DNA from: Vibrio sp. qd031
Lineage (GTDB): Bacteria; Pseudomonadota; Gammaproteobacteria; Enterobacterales; Vibrionaceae
Direction of reading: 5' to 3'
Assembly: GCF_002100145.1 (NCBI RefSeq)
Contig: NZ_JXQD01000030.1
Span: forward strand, 1 to 64,000
DNA length: 64,000 nucleotides
Shown: piece by piece, positions 16,709 to 24,778 of the stretch
Position numbering within the stretch: position 1 is the stretch's first letter
Layout of the letters: each line of letters begins with the position of its first letter
The notes under the pieces: generated by a model
What the model was told of the DNA's origin: nothing
The model's database searches: none
Seen by the model: the letters and a program-made list of their open reading frames with translations, nothing else
Made by a program: the position numbers and the translations under genes

Positions 16709-17057
16709 ACATTTAAGTACAAAGATAATAAACGTTCATTGTGGCAGAGTATTTAAAAGTACTCTGAATAGTAACCCGGCATATGCCCGCGACTATGTTA
16801 ATTTAACCTAACTCATTTATGGACATAAGTGCGTTAGTGCAGTTAATCTAAAACTCTTCTGTCGGATAAGAGTAAGTAAGGTGACTTTGAGATTGCATGC
16901 CAAGAAAAAGTTTCGTGTTCTCGTTGCTCCATATACTAAAGTACAATGCCAAGTACTTCCGCGAAATCCAAAGGAGCTTAAAAAATGCCAGGAATGAATT
17001 TCTTATTAAGAAATCGCGTAATTAGGGCAAGTTCAACTCGCTAGAAGGGTGAAATAA
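16709..17057. other. Intergenic region with repeat fragments
   Basis: 349 bp without a gene. It contains GTGGCAGAGTATTTAAAAGT at 16740, which resembles the left terminus of the upstream element (GTGCCAGAGTATTTAAATTT) and can fold as CAGAGTA/TACTCTG, plus the third CCTAAC...GTTAG palindrome. Confidence 0.5.
16807..16837. repeat. 31-nt CCTAAC...GTTAG imperfect palindrome, copy 3
   Basis: CCTAACTCATTTATGGACAT at the left end and GTTAG at the right; nested complementary TTATG and CATAA arms around its centre. 24 of 31 positions match 13506-13536. Confidence 0.45.
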
Positions 17058-17777
17058 TTAAGATAATATACGTCGCATAAACCCTTTATAGTTATTTATA
17101 AAAGCCTTCATATTCTGAAATTGAGATGTTTCTTCATAGCTTAGTTCTTGATATCCTATTTCACTCAGTTCGTAAATATTGGCATGAGGGTAAGAAAGAA
17201 GTATAGGCGAATGGGTACAAATAATCATTTGAGATCCATGTTTAGCTAATTCATCAATACGTGATAACAAAGCCAACTGATAATTAAATGACAATGCTGA
17301 TTCAGGCTCATCAAATAGATAAAATCCATGGCCTGAAAGTTTGTTATTAAAGATGGAAAAAGCTGCTTCTCCATGAGAACGCTGGGACATGGAACCATTA
17401 TACCCATCAAGATAGCCTACTTCATCTATATACTTAGACAACTGATTCAAGCTTTCTGCCCTAAAGTAATACCACTCCTTTGGTGTACTAAATGTTCTTG
17501 TTATTTTGATGCTTTCTTTCAAACTCGATAAATCACTGTCGGCCGCGTCGGATACTGTGTTTTTAGTACCACCAAGAGTATTGAAACCTAAATTAGCTGC
17601 TATAGCCTCTAGTAAAGTAGATTTACCTACTCCATTCTCACCTGTAATGAATGTAACCTCGGATTTAAAGTGTAAGTCATCTATATTTCTAATTGAAGGA
17701 ATATTGTAAGGGTAGTTGTCAGCGCTGCTTTCTTTTGTTATCGTAATGTTACTGACGTATATTTTTTTTGAGTGCAT
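17058..17777 (-). CDS. AAA/ABC-type ATPase (COG3910-like)
   Basis: 239 residues from ATG 17777 (MHSKKIYVSNI); an in-frame ATG at 17882 would add 35 unrelated residues and overlap the divergent gene. Walker A GENGVGKST (~46-54), a signature-like QRSHGEAAF (~132-140), Walker B FYLFDEPESALS with Asp156-Glu157, and the switch histidine in IICTHSPILL (~189). This is the stand-alone predicted-ATPase family often found in mobile and defence regions; function unproven. The start codon lies 5 bp from that of the divergent 110-residue gene, so the two must share control sequences inside each other's coding regions. Confidence 0.78.
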   Translation of the reverse strand: MHSKKIYVSNITITKESSADNYPYNIPSIRNIDDLHFKSEVTFITGENGVGKSTLLEAIAANLGFNTLGGTKNTVSDAADSDLSSLKESIKITRTFSTPKEWYYFRAESLNQLSKYIDEVGYLDGYNGSMSQRSHGEAAFSIFNNKLSGHGFYLFDEPESALSFNYQLALLSRIDELAKHGSQMIICTHSPILLSYPHANIYELSEIGYQELSYEETSQFQNMKAFINNYKGFMRRILS

Positions 17778-17782
17778 AGGAT

Positions 17783-18115
17783 ATGATTGGTCCACATGAG
17801 GGGATAGAGCTGGAATTAATGCTCTCTGGTAAAAAGAAATTAGCTTTTTTTCCACAAAAAGAAACATATCAAGCTTTTCCATCCGCGGTTAAGTCGGGAA
17901 AGGTCTTTCTTTTACCTTTTTACCACGAAGGTGATTGCTATCAAATATTTTACACTGCAGGAAATAAAGATAAAGCACTTACCTTAAAAAAGTTGATTTT
18001 AAAGCAGTATACAGTCCGCTCTATAGATGACGAAATAATGATTGGTAAGCTACTTGGTTATGACAGTGAAGATATTGAGCACTACGTGGAAGCAGTGCTC
18101 AAAAAGACTATGTGA
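17783..18115 (+). CDS. Conserved-looking small protein divergent from the ATPase gene
   Basis: 110 residues, ATG at 17783. Composition is protein-like: MIGPHEGIELELML, then LAFFPQKETYQAFPSAV, and a C-terminal GKLLGYDSEDIEHYVEAVL segment that looks like a folded helix. I do not recognise a family. It is divergent from the ATPase gene with only five bases between the start codons. An AT-rich region is absent upstream, so its promoter would lie within the ATPase gene. It could be a partner or regulator; a specific function is not assignable. Confidence 0.6.
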   Translation: MIGPHEGIELELMLSGKKKLAFFPQKETYQAFPSAVKSGKVFLLPFYHEGDCYQIFYTAGNKDKALTLKKLILKQYTVRSIDDEIMIGKLLGYDSEDIEHYVEAVLKKTM

Positions 18116-18120
18116 AAATA

Positions 18121-18303
18121 TTACTGTGCTTTCTTATAGCAGTCAGGACAAGCCTTTGCACTTGACGACCCTCCATGCTTTGCACCACATGTTTGGCAGG
18201 TGTACCTTGGACTAGAGGCTGCATCGGCTACGCTCATTAGCGGAGCTTGGAAAGCTATTATAGATAGGGTTACAACTAACATGTTTTTAAGTTTTTTCAT
18301 CAA
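18121..18303 (-). CDS. Small secreted zinc-ribbon-like protein
   Basis: 60 residues. The signal peptide is clear (MKKLKNMLVVTLSIIAFQAP, cleavage likely after ADA at ~28). The mature part is ~32 residues with two Cys pairs, YTCQTCG and KACPDC, as in a zinc ribbon. An exported mini zinc-ribbon is unusual; it may bind metal in the periplasm or form disulfides. The gene converges with the 110-residue gene. Confidence 0.6.
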   Translation of the reverse strand: MMKKLKNMLVVTLSIIAFQAPLMSVADAASSPRYTCQTCGAKHGGSSSAKACPDCYKKAQ

Positions 18304-18514
18304 AAATATCCTTATATAATAATCACTAAATCAGTTTTTGGCTTCCTTGCTTTGAGCTATAATCATAAAAAGTCAAAGGGAAACGCAAGGGCTAGAATAG
18401 CAATTTGTGAGTGGTTTGTAGTCTCAGATATGAAACCAGGTGCGCACTCTGCTTCTTTTGACGATAAAAGCCTATTATCTAAATACTTACCTTGACTCTA
18501 AACATTAATTGCTT

Positions 18515-18590
18515 TTTATACGCCCGAACAAGCACCTCGCTTGAAATAGCAAAATCAAGCGCTAAATCATTTCGGGGCATAAATGAGTTA
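18515..18590 (-). repeat. attC-like imperfect palindrome downstream of the phosphotransferase gene
   Basis: On the minus strand, starting 12 bp after the APH stop: TAACTCATTTATGCCCCGAA, then nested GCGCTTGA / TCAAGCG arms, then TTCGGGCGTATAAA. GCCCCGAA pairs with TTCGGGC. The order R''-L''-loop-L'-R' resembles an integron attC site, but the right core is GTATAAA rather than GTTRRRY. Confidence 0.4.
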
Positions 18591-18602
18591 CTGAATCGCT
18601 TT

Positions 18603-19517
18603 TTATGCTGCTTGGCTGTGTAGCTTGATCAACTGCCTAAGTGCATATGTTACGTAGAAGGGCTTTTTATCTAGAAGCTCAAAATACGTTCCATGATAGA
18701 GCATTGCCCTCTGAGCTAATCCAATGGACATTAGCTCTTTGGCTGAGCCAAACCTAGCTTCACCGTAAGCCGCAAGCTGATACTCTAGGCTCAGCCTTTC
18801 AATAAAGTCGTTTGTGGTTTCTATTTGAATACCGAGCTGTTTACGATCCGGTGTTAGCCACCACAGAAAAAATCCAAGATCACATACCGGATTGCCGATG
18901 TGTGCTTCTCTCCAGTCAAACCAGCGAACATCTTCGTCACTGTCTACTAAAACGTTTCTAGCGTGACTGTCGCCATGGCAGATGCTCAAAGTAGAAACGT
19001 CAAAAGGTGAATTTTTAAAGGATTGAGCGATATGGTCGGATATCTCTATCAGCTTTTGCTGGTCTAACTCGCTGATGTCCCAGTACTCCATTGCTGATTT
19101 GGACAAAACGAAGTCTCTAAAGTCATCAACAGAAAACGTGCTTACGGGTAGAGTTTGAAAATCTTGCGCCGTCAATTTCAAAAGATGTAAACGAGCTAGC
19201 GAAGTCATGGCTTGGAACCAATGCTTCTTTTGCCGCGCATTAAACACTTCACTACCAGCACAACGTGAAAGTAGCCAGTTGTTGCCACTAGATGCCCCGG
19301 CAATATCAATCGTGCTCGCCCCAAGGCGATTAGCAATATGTATAGTTTTTTTTATCTCACAGCCCAGTACCTCATCAGTTTTGAAGAAGAGAGTCTGAGA
19401 TGGAGAAAGAACCTTTACCACCTTGCCAAATGGTGTCTTGCTAATGCTATCGAAACTCAACGATTCAGTTGGCAGATCTAGCATCTCTGATACCCACGAC
19501 TTCTCAATTGCTTTCAT
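18603..19517 (-). CDS. Aminoglycoside phosphotransferase/choline kinase-like enzyme
   Basis: 304 residues, APH fold. Diagnostic kinase motifs: ICHGDSHARNVLV (Brenner motif HGDxxxxN; catalytic Asp) followed by VRWFDWREAHIGNPVCDLGFF (metal-binding Asp). The N-lobe has FFKTDE as the candidate ATP-binding Lys. It phosphorylates a small molecule, but true aminoglycoside resistance cannot be inferred. ATG 19517 has AAAGGGG seven bases before it. Lies downstream of an attC-like site together with a short frame, as in a gene cassette. Confidence 0.8.
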   Translation of the reverse strand: MKAIEKSWVSEMLDLPTESLSFDSISKTPFGKVVKVLSPSQTLFFKTDEVLGCEIKKTIHIANRLGASTIDIAGASSGNNWLLSRCAGSEVFNARQKKHWFQAMTSLARLHLLKLTAQDFQTLPVSTFSVDDFRDFVLSKSAMEYWDISELDQQKLIEISDHIAQSFKNSPFDVSTLSICHGDSHARNVLVDSDEDVRWFDWREAHIGNPVCDLGFFLWWLTPDRKQLGIQIETTNDFIERLSLEYQLAAYGEARFGSAKELMSIGLAQRAMLYHGTYFELLDKKPFYVTYALRQLIKLHSQAA

Positions 19518-19527
19518 TCACACCCCT

Positions 19528-19764
19528 TTAAAACTTCATATCGCCGATCATATAGACGGGAATAAAGCCTTGCCGTTTGCCCCATGCATCAGCTTTTCTA
19601 ATGCGATTATGGTACAAGTGTAAGTATGCTTCTGTCGAGGCTGACGCAGTTTGGGGCATTTCTGAGCTAGAAGTGTCCGCCCTGAGAAAAACGTCTACGC
19701 GACAACCCAGTTGGGCACCATAGCAATATTTCCATTGATAAGTGGCTTCGGGCTTGTTCAACAC
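19528..19764 (-). CDS. Short possible cassette ORF upstream of the phosphotransferase
   Basis: 78 codons from GTG 19764, ending 10 bp before the APH start. The start overlaps the right core of the attC-like site at 19756-19811. The sequence (QWKYCYGAQLGCRVDVFLRA and a C-terminal GKRQGFIPVYMIGDM) is protein-like but matches no family I recognise. It could equally be cassette 5' non-coding sequence. Confidence 0.3.
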   Translation of the reverse strand: MLNKPEATYQWKYCYGAQLGCRVDVFLRADTSSSEMPQTASASTEAYLHLYHNRIRKADAWGKRQGFIPVYMIGDMKF

Positions 19765-19811
19765 TTGGTTTAAGTGCTGGCTGCGCAGCGTTTAAACCTT
19801 ATTTGTTATGA
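19756..19811 (-). repeat. attC-like site downstream of the GST gene
   Basis: On the minus strand: TCATAAC AAATAA GGTTTAA, central GCTGCGCAGC region, TTAAACC AAG TGTTGAAC. GGTTTAA pairs with TTAAACC and AACA with TGTT; GTTGAAC fits the integron core GTTRRRY. The GST stop codon TAA overlaps the left core, as is common in Vibrio cassettes. No integrase gene is in the window. Confidence 0.5.
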
Positions 19812-20489
19812 GTATGATTTAAATGGTGTGAGGTCTATACCCTCTATGTCGCAAACCGCTTTAATAGTTGGATTCGAGCAAAGACGTTTCATATACGCTG
19901 CTAGGTGTTCAAACTTAAGTGGTGACTTCTCAATTGGCAACGACCATTCCGCAAGCATAAACAAAAAGTAGTCACATGCTGTTAAGGTGTCACCTATCAA
20001 GTATTCATGACGCTCTAACTGGTCGTTGATAATTGACAATGCATCAGCAATTCTTTCGTCCTGAGCCGCTATAACATTTGGAATGGTCGCTTCATCGTTA
20101 GTGTGGCGATGAGGGTAGTAGCGAACCATGAGCTCCGCTTGCAACGTATTATTAAGAAACGCGAGCCATTGGTAAAACAGAGGACGAGTCGGCTCACCTA
20201 ACGATGGCATTAAATCTGATTCAGGGTGCAATTCGCAGATGTGTATGCAGATAGCTGGACTTTCGAAGATTGGCTGGTCATTAACAACTAAGGTCGGTAT
20301 GCGCCCAGCTGGGTTAAGCTTAAGATAATCCGCTGATTTTTGAGAGTTTAATTTTTTATCAACTAACAACAGCTCATAGTCTGCTTTTAAATGATGAAGC
20401 AAAAAATGAGGAGCTAGACTCGCGTTATTTGGATAGTAATAAAGCTTGAACAAAGTTGCCCCCTTGTCTCTAAAGTTGCGGATACTCAT
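19806..20489 (-). CDS. Glutathione S-transferase family protein
   Basis: 227 residues from ATG 20489; a TTG start 15 codons in (FKLYYYPNNASLAPHFLLHH) would give a more typical GST N terminus. Thioredoxin-fold domain with the ASLAPHF catalytic region and LNPAGRIPTLVVND (cis-Pro), then FESPAICIHICE. All-helical C-terminal domain ~95-210 with LTACDYFLFMLAEW. Conjugates or reduces electrophiles using glutathione; substrate unknown. Followed by an attC-like site, so it may be a captured cassette. Confidence 0.85.
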   Translation of the reverse strand: MSIRNFRDKGATLFKLYYYPNNASLAPHFLLHHLKADYELLLVDKKLNSQKSADYLKLNPAGRIPTLVVNDQPIFESPAICIHICELHPESDLMPSLGEPTRPLFYQWLAFLNNTLQAELMVRYYPHRHTNDEATIPNVIAAQDERIADALSIINDQLERHEYLIGDTLTACDYFLFMLAEWSLPIEKSPLKFEHLAAYMKRLCSNPTIKAVCDIEGIDLTPFKSYS

Positions 20490-20943
20490 AACATTTATCT
20501 TAGTAGGTGCACCGTTTAACCGAGACGTAGCTGTCGCGGCTGAACACTCAGTGTTACTAGTCCTGTTAACTCGCTACGGTATAGGGTAACCTTATATCTA
20601 CAAAGACTTATTTTGTCACCTCCCTAAAAATAAGATGCTCGTCACAGGTTATTTCAGACATTAAAACAGAGCTAGGTCTTGCGGATCGCCGACTAGCTTC
20701 TTTTATGCGACTGTGGCGATAGAATATCCTTGTTGCTAACGGTGCTAACACACAATGGGGAAAAAGTTCTTCAGACTGAAATTCGCATCAGGCAGAGGCA
20801 AAGTTAGGGCCTTTAGGAGTAGTTGCAAATTCTGCAACTACGAAAGATTCCTGGCTAGTTGCTTAATGAGCAGTATCAGATGCCTCGCACACACTGATAC
20901 TGCTAAAATGGAGCGTTTGGCTCAATGTATCAACTATTAGACG
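20490..20943. other. Intergenic region with two perfect hairpins
   Basis: 454 bp at the edge of the accessory region. Two perfect inverted repeats lie close together: GTAGTTGCA/TGCAACTAC (20819-20841, 5-nt loop) and AGCAGTATCAG/CTGATACTGCT (20869-20904, 14-nt loop). A 61-codon plus-strand frame (20755-20940) spans them but is Cys/Arg-rich without family resemblance. Confidence 0.5.
20819..20904. repeat. Pair of perfect inverted repeats
   Basis: 9-bp and 11-bp perfect stems within 86 bp, ending 40 bp from the MFS gene stop. No T-run follows. Could be a structured RNA, a terminator pair or a recombination relic. Confidence 0.45.
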
Positions 20944-22215
20944 TTAAACTGGCTTAACCTGATTATGACTCTGAACAGCTCGAGCTTGCTGTACAAAACG
21001 TTTCATCAATATCGAAACCAGAAGCGCGAGAACGAAGGTTCCGGCAAAGATGTAAAGGGTCAATTCATAACTCCCCGTCGCCGTTCGGACATATGCCGCA
21101 ATCTGTGGGCCGGCTAAGCCCGCTAAAGCCCACGCAGTAAGTACGTAGCCATGGACAGCTCCCAACTCTTTAGTACCAAAAAGGTCACCGATATAGGCAG
21201 GAAGAGTGGCAAAGCCACCGCCATAACACGTCAAAATGGCGTATAGCACAACTTGGAACATCAGCACACTGGTGATGTTAGGTAATGCATAAAAGGCCAC
21301 AATCTGTAGCACAAAGAATATGGTATAAGTATTGGGTCGTCCTAAATAGTCGGATGCTGAAGCCCACGCAATACGCCCAAGTCCATTAAATAGAGACATC
21401 AAACCCACCACACCGGCGGCTTCAGCCGGGCTTAAGCCTATGCTTTCCTGCGCTAAAGGCGAAGCAGCATAGATCACTGCGATACCGCAGCTAATGTTAA
21501 TGAACATCATCGTCCATAGGCCCCAAAACTGGGGTGTTTTTACCGCTTCATTGGCGGTGCTTTGACTCAAATCGGCAACGACTTCTTTTTCACCCGCATC
21601 GACTGCCGCTTTCATTGCCTCGGGCATCCATCCCTCTGGTGGTCGTTGTAGATAGTTAGCAGATACCATCATGATCACCAGATAACCAACCCCGGTAATA
21701 AACCAGGTATAGGCAATACCATTGCCTTCAACCGTGAACAACTCGATAATATAGTTAAACACCGGGCCACCAACCATTGCACCAAACCCAAAGCCCATGA
21801 TAGCAAGGCCTGTGGCCATGCCTCGATGATCGGGAAACCACTTCACCAATGTTGAAACCGGAGTAATATAACCGATGCCCAGTCCAATACCTCCCAACAC
21901 ACCGTAACCAACCCAGATCACGTAGAGATTTTGGATTAATGCACCAAAACCAGCCAACAGTAAGCCACTTCCAAAAAAGGCCGCTGCGAGCATGCCAGAG
22001 GTGCGTGGACCACGCTTTTCAACAAAACGCCCCATGACTGCAGCTGACAGCCCTAAGAAGAAGATAGCAAAGCTAAAAGTCCATGCGATCTGATTATTTG
22101 ATGCGCCTTCAAGTAACTGCCCTAGAGGTTTTTTAAACACACTAAATGCGTAGACCGAGCCAATGGAAGCGTGTACACCAATCGCTGATGCGGCGATGAG
22201 CCAACGGTTTTTCAT
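20944..22215 (-). CDS. MFS transporter, OFA (oxalate/formate antiporter) family
   Basis: 423 residues with 12 predicted membrane segments. Typical OFA features: N-terminal IGSVYAFSVFKKPL, the MFS loop motif FVEKRGPRT between TM2 and TM3, GIGLGIGYITPVSTLVKWFPDHRG, and GPQIAAYV near the C terminus. The family exchanges carboxylates such as oxalate, formate or lactate; the substrate here is not known. It is the first gene on the far side of the accessory island, with its promoter in the 400-bp gap upstream. Confidence 0.88.
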   Translation of the reverse strand: MKNRWLIAASAIGVHASIGSVYAFSVFKKPLGQLLEGASNNQIAWTFSFAIFFLGLSAAVMGRFVEKRGPRTSGMLAAAFFGSGLLLAGFGALIQNLYVIWVGYGVLGGIGLGIGYITPVSTLVKWFPDHRGMATGLAIMGFGFGAMVGGPVFNYIIELFTVEGNGIAYTWFITGVGYLVIMMVSANYLQRPPEGWMPEAMKAAVDAGEKEVVADLSQSTANEAVKTPQFWGLWTMMFINISCGIAVIYAASPLAQESIGLSPAEAAGVVGLMSLFNGLGRIAWASASDYLGRPNTYTIFFVLQIVAFYALPNITSVLMFQVVLYAILTCYGGGFATLPAYIGDLFGTKELGAVHGYVLTAWALAGLAGPQIAAYVRTATGSYELTLYIFAGTFVLALLVSILMKRFVQQARAVQSHNQVKPV

Positions 22216-22623
22216 GTCCCTACCTCATGCAATATTGACTATGAAATAGGCTACACGATGTTGCGCAATTGTTTCTTGATGTGTATCAATTGATATGCAG
22301 TAGTTAACACCTTGTTTCGCGGGCAATCTTTTGGAGCACTTTTAAGCGATGTTGTAATCTACGTCTGATTTATTGCGGCCAGCTCAGTATCGTCAATAGC
22401 CGGTGTTTGCATATAAAAAGGATGAGCAACTCGCTCATCCTAGGAGGGATACCACTCTTACATTGAGCTTTGCGTCAGTTAACCCGTACTTCGGTAATAG
22501 TTAAGATTAAGTCTATCTTCAGTGCCCAAGCGAGCGACTATCGAGAGCCCTTACTTTAATGCCATGCAGTACCATTGGAGAAAAGCTGGACAGCATTGCG
22601 TGATGAATTACCGCAATTACGCT
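22216..22623. other. Intergenic region with one terminator
   Basis: 408 bp between two minus-strand genes. It holds the terminator at 22420-22440 and, closer to 22215, the presumed MFS promoter. The ~180 bp between the methyltransferase stop and the terminator has no frame; a long 3' UTR or small RNA is possible but not shown. Confidence 0.5.
22420..22440 (-). terminator. Rho-independent terminator
   Basis: GGATGAGC-aactc-GCTCATCC with AAAAA on the left (T-run on the minus strand), ~185 nt past the rRNA/tRNA methyltransferase stop. Confidence 0.8.
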
Positions 22624-23364
22624 TTATAGCGACAACTGATAAGCACAAATATTCACTGCACTCGCCAAATTCAACGAATCAATCTTCCCACTTCCCGCAA
22701 TTGTAAACGGCTGCGCATTACAGTCTGCGAGTGCTTGCTTTGGCACACCACGGGCCTCATTGCCAAACAAATAACAATCGTAATCCGCAAACTGTGGTGA
22801 GTTAACTTTATCGCCTCGCATATCAAGGTACGCAAAGCGCTTAAAGCGTTGGTTGAGGTCTTCAAGCTCCACACCTTGCTCGATTGGAAGATGGAAAATC
22901 GCGCCCATGCTTGAACGAACAACTTTTGGGTTGAACGGATCAACACTGTTGTGGCTCATGAGCAAGCGGAACTGCCCAAACCACGCGAGGCTGCGCAAAA
23001 TGGTGCCGAGGTTACCGGGGTCTTGTACTTCATGGAGATAGATACAACGCTCGCCTTTTTGCAGCGGTTGGCTCGCTGGTGCGGTTGGCAGCGGGACACA
23101 GGCAATGATGCCTTGTGGGGTTTTCGTGTCGCTGAGTCCTGCCATGCTTTTTTTGCTGATGGTGGTGATGGTGTAGGAGTGCTTAAGCTGCCCTACCCAC
23201 TCTTGGTACTCTTCGGTCACATACAAAATAGTGTTTTTTAGGTAAGGCTGAGACTGGGCGGCTTTGTCGAGCTCGAGTATTAGGTGCTCACCTTCGACTA
23301 AATAGTGACCAAACTGCTCACGATATTTTTTTTGATGCAGCTTCTTTGCGTTGTCCAGTTTCAT
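22624..23364 (-). CDS. SPOUT (TrmH/RlmB-type) RNA 2'-O-methyltransferase
   Basis: 246 residues. An N-terminal RNA-binding-like domain (HGHYLVEGEHLI region) precedes the SPOUT knot domain with all three motifs: LHEVQDPGNLGTILRSLAWF (motif 1, conserved Asn/Arg), CYLFGNEARGVP (motif 2), and IAGSGKIDSLNLASAVNICA (motif 3). Uses SAM to methylate rRNA or tRNA ribose; exact target unknown. ATG at 23364. Divergent from the RlmE-like gene with 146 bp between, so two RNA methyltransferase genes share an intergenic promoter region. Confidence 0.88.
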   Translation of the reverse strand: MKLDNAKKLHQKKYREQFGHYLVEGEHLILELDKAAQSQPYLKNTILYVTEEYQEWVGQLKHSYTITTISKKSMAGLSDTKTPQGIIACVPLPTAPASQPLQKGERCIYLHEVQDPGNLGTILRSLAWFGQFRLLMSHNSVDPFNPKVVRSSMGAIFHLPIEQGVELEDLNQRFKRFAYLDMRGDKVNSPQFADYDCYLFGNEARGVPKQALADCNAQPFTIAGSGKIDSLNLASAVNICAYQLSL

Positions 23365-23510
23365 TTATTGTGCCTTACCTTGAATGTCGCGCCAGATTGT
23401 ACCTTGTTGATTGGCAAAATGTCACCATTAGTGCGCTGCAGAGATTGGCAAAACAAAACGACGCGATTACAATAGCGCTCCCTTTATTCCGCGAAGATGG
23501 CGAAGATCCT

Positions 23511-24131
23511 ATGGCACGTTCTAAAACCAGCAAAAAATGGCTCGATGAACACGTAAACGACCCTTATGTAAAGAAAGCTCAAATTGATGGCTATCGTTCG
23601 CGTGCAAGTTACAAGCTAATAGAGATCAATGAAAAAGATCAGCTGATTAAGCCAGGTGATATCGCGATGGATCTGGGTTCTGCGCCGGGTGGTTGGTCAC
23701 AAATTGTGGCGCCTATGGTGGGAGACCACGGTAAAGTGATCGCGTCTGACATATTGCCGATGGATGGCATTGTTGGGGTGACCTTTATCCAAGGCGACTT
23801 CACTGACGAAGCGGTGTATGAACGTATTTTGGAAACCATCGACGGTGAAGGGGTCGACGTGGTGATTTCGGATATGGCACCCAACATGAGTGGCGTGAAA
23901 ACCACCGACCAATACAGCTCTATGTATTTGGTCGAGCTGGCGCTGGATATGGCGCGTAATGTGTTAAAGCCAGGCGGTAATTTCTGTGCCAAGGTGTTTC
24001 AGGGTGTTGGCTACGAAGAGTATGTAAAAGACGTTCGCAGCTCTTTTAATAAAGTGATCATTCGCAAACCTGCGGCATCACGTCCTCGTTCACGTGAGGT
24101 GTATATCGTCGGTAAAGGCTTTAAAGGCTAG
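23511..24131 (+). CDS. RlmE/FtsJ-like 23S rRNA methyltransferase
   Basis: 206 residues from ATG 23511; an in-frame ORF extends upstream without family homology. Catalytic tetrad K-D-K-E: Lys35 (SYKLIE), Asp121 (ISDMAPN), Lys161 (AKVFQG), Glu196 (SREVYI). SAM site DLGSAPGGWSQ (~54-64). RlmE methylates U2552 of 23S rRNA. In gammaproteobacteria rlmE usually sits beside ftsH; here it does not, and the N-terminal segment and the loop after MSG differ from the Vibrio RlmE I remember. It may be a second, divergent paralogue (inference). Confidence 0.85.
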   Translation: MARSKTSKKWLDEHVNDPYVKKAQIDGYRSRASYKLIEINEKDQLIKPGDIAMDLGSAPGGWSQIVAPMVGDHGKVIASDILPMDGIVGVTFIQGDFTDEAVYERILETIDGEGVDVVISDMAPNMSGVKTTDQYSSMYLVELALDMARNVLKPGGNFCAKVFQGVGYEEYVKDVRSSFNKVIIRKPAASRPRSREVYIVGKGFKG

Positions 24132-24278
24132 CGCGTCCAATGACTCCCTTTTGCAAATTGGCGAAGGGGAGGCGGTTCACTTACCGAGTAATACCACTCT
24201 ACCTAACTGTCTGTTCAGATTACTGTTTGGCCGTTGTTGTTAGCGCCACTGCCTGTTGAGAAGTGGCGTCATAGGCTG

Positions 24279-24602
24279 CTACTTTTCAAGCATTGAGAGC
24301 TTATTCTCTACCCCATTCCACTTGTCGGCGTCCTCGGGTGGTTCTATCATCTCGGTAATATTTGGCCACTTCTTACTTAGCTCGTCATTGAGCTCGATAA
24401 AATGGATCTGATCGTCCGGTATATCGGTATCTTGGCAAATGGCATTCGCGGGACATTCAGGCTCACACAACGAGCAATCGATACAGATATCGGGGTCGAT
24501 CACTAAAAAGTTAGGGCCTTCAAAAAATGCATCGACTGGGCACACGGCAACACAGTCGGAATACTTGCATTTGATGCAGTTCTCGGTCACTACAAAAGTC
24601 AT
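24279..24602 (-). CDS. fdxA: 7Fe ferredoxin
   Basis: 107 residues. Cys ligands at 9, 12? (CIKCKYSDCVAVCP) and 40-50 (CIDCSLCEPECP) fit a [3Fe-4S]/[4Fe-4S] FdxA-type ferredoxin, with the conserved Ala/Asp-rich spacer and the C-terminal WPNITE segment of the family. Small soluble electron carrier. Divergent from the FAD dehydrogenase gene, which may be a redox partner (inference only). Confidence 0.92.
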   Translation of the reverse strand: MTFVVTENCIKCKYSDCVAVCPVDAFFEGPNFLVIDPDICIDCSLCEPECPANAICQDTDIPDDQIHFIELNDELSKKWPNITEMIEPPEDADKWNGVENKLSMLEK

Positions 24603-24778
24603 TTATACGCTAATTCTTCTTCAATCATTTACTGTGGCGTAAGTTTAAAGTAGAACCCTCAAAACACAAGTTTCTTTAGGGGCAATATGGTGTAAAATCC
24701 AGCCACTAATTTCGAAGTATCGATCTTATCCTGCCCTGACGGAGAGGCCGTCCGGCAATATTAAAGAGTAATTTACCT

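Noticed and set aside
20755..20940. 61-codon plus-strand frame
   Set aside because: Cys/Arg-rich, spans two perfect hairpins, no ribosome site or homology; treated as intergenic structure.
24242..24268. CGCCACT hairpin after the RlmE-like gene
   Set aside because: 7-bp stem with long loop and no T-run; not called as terminator.
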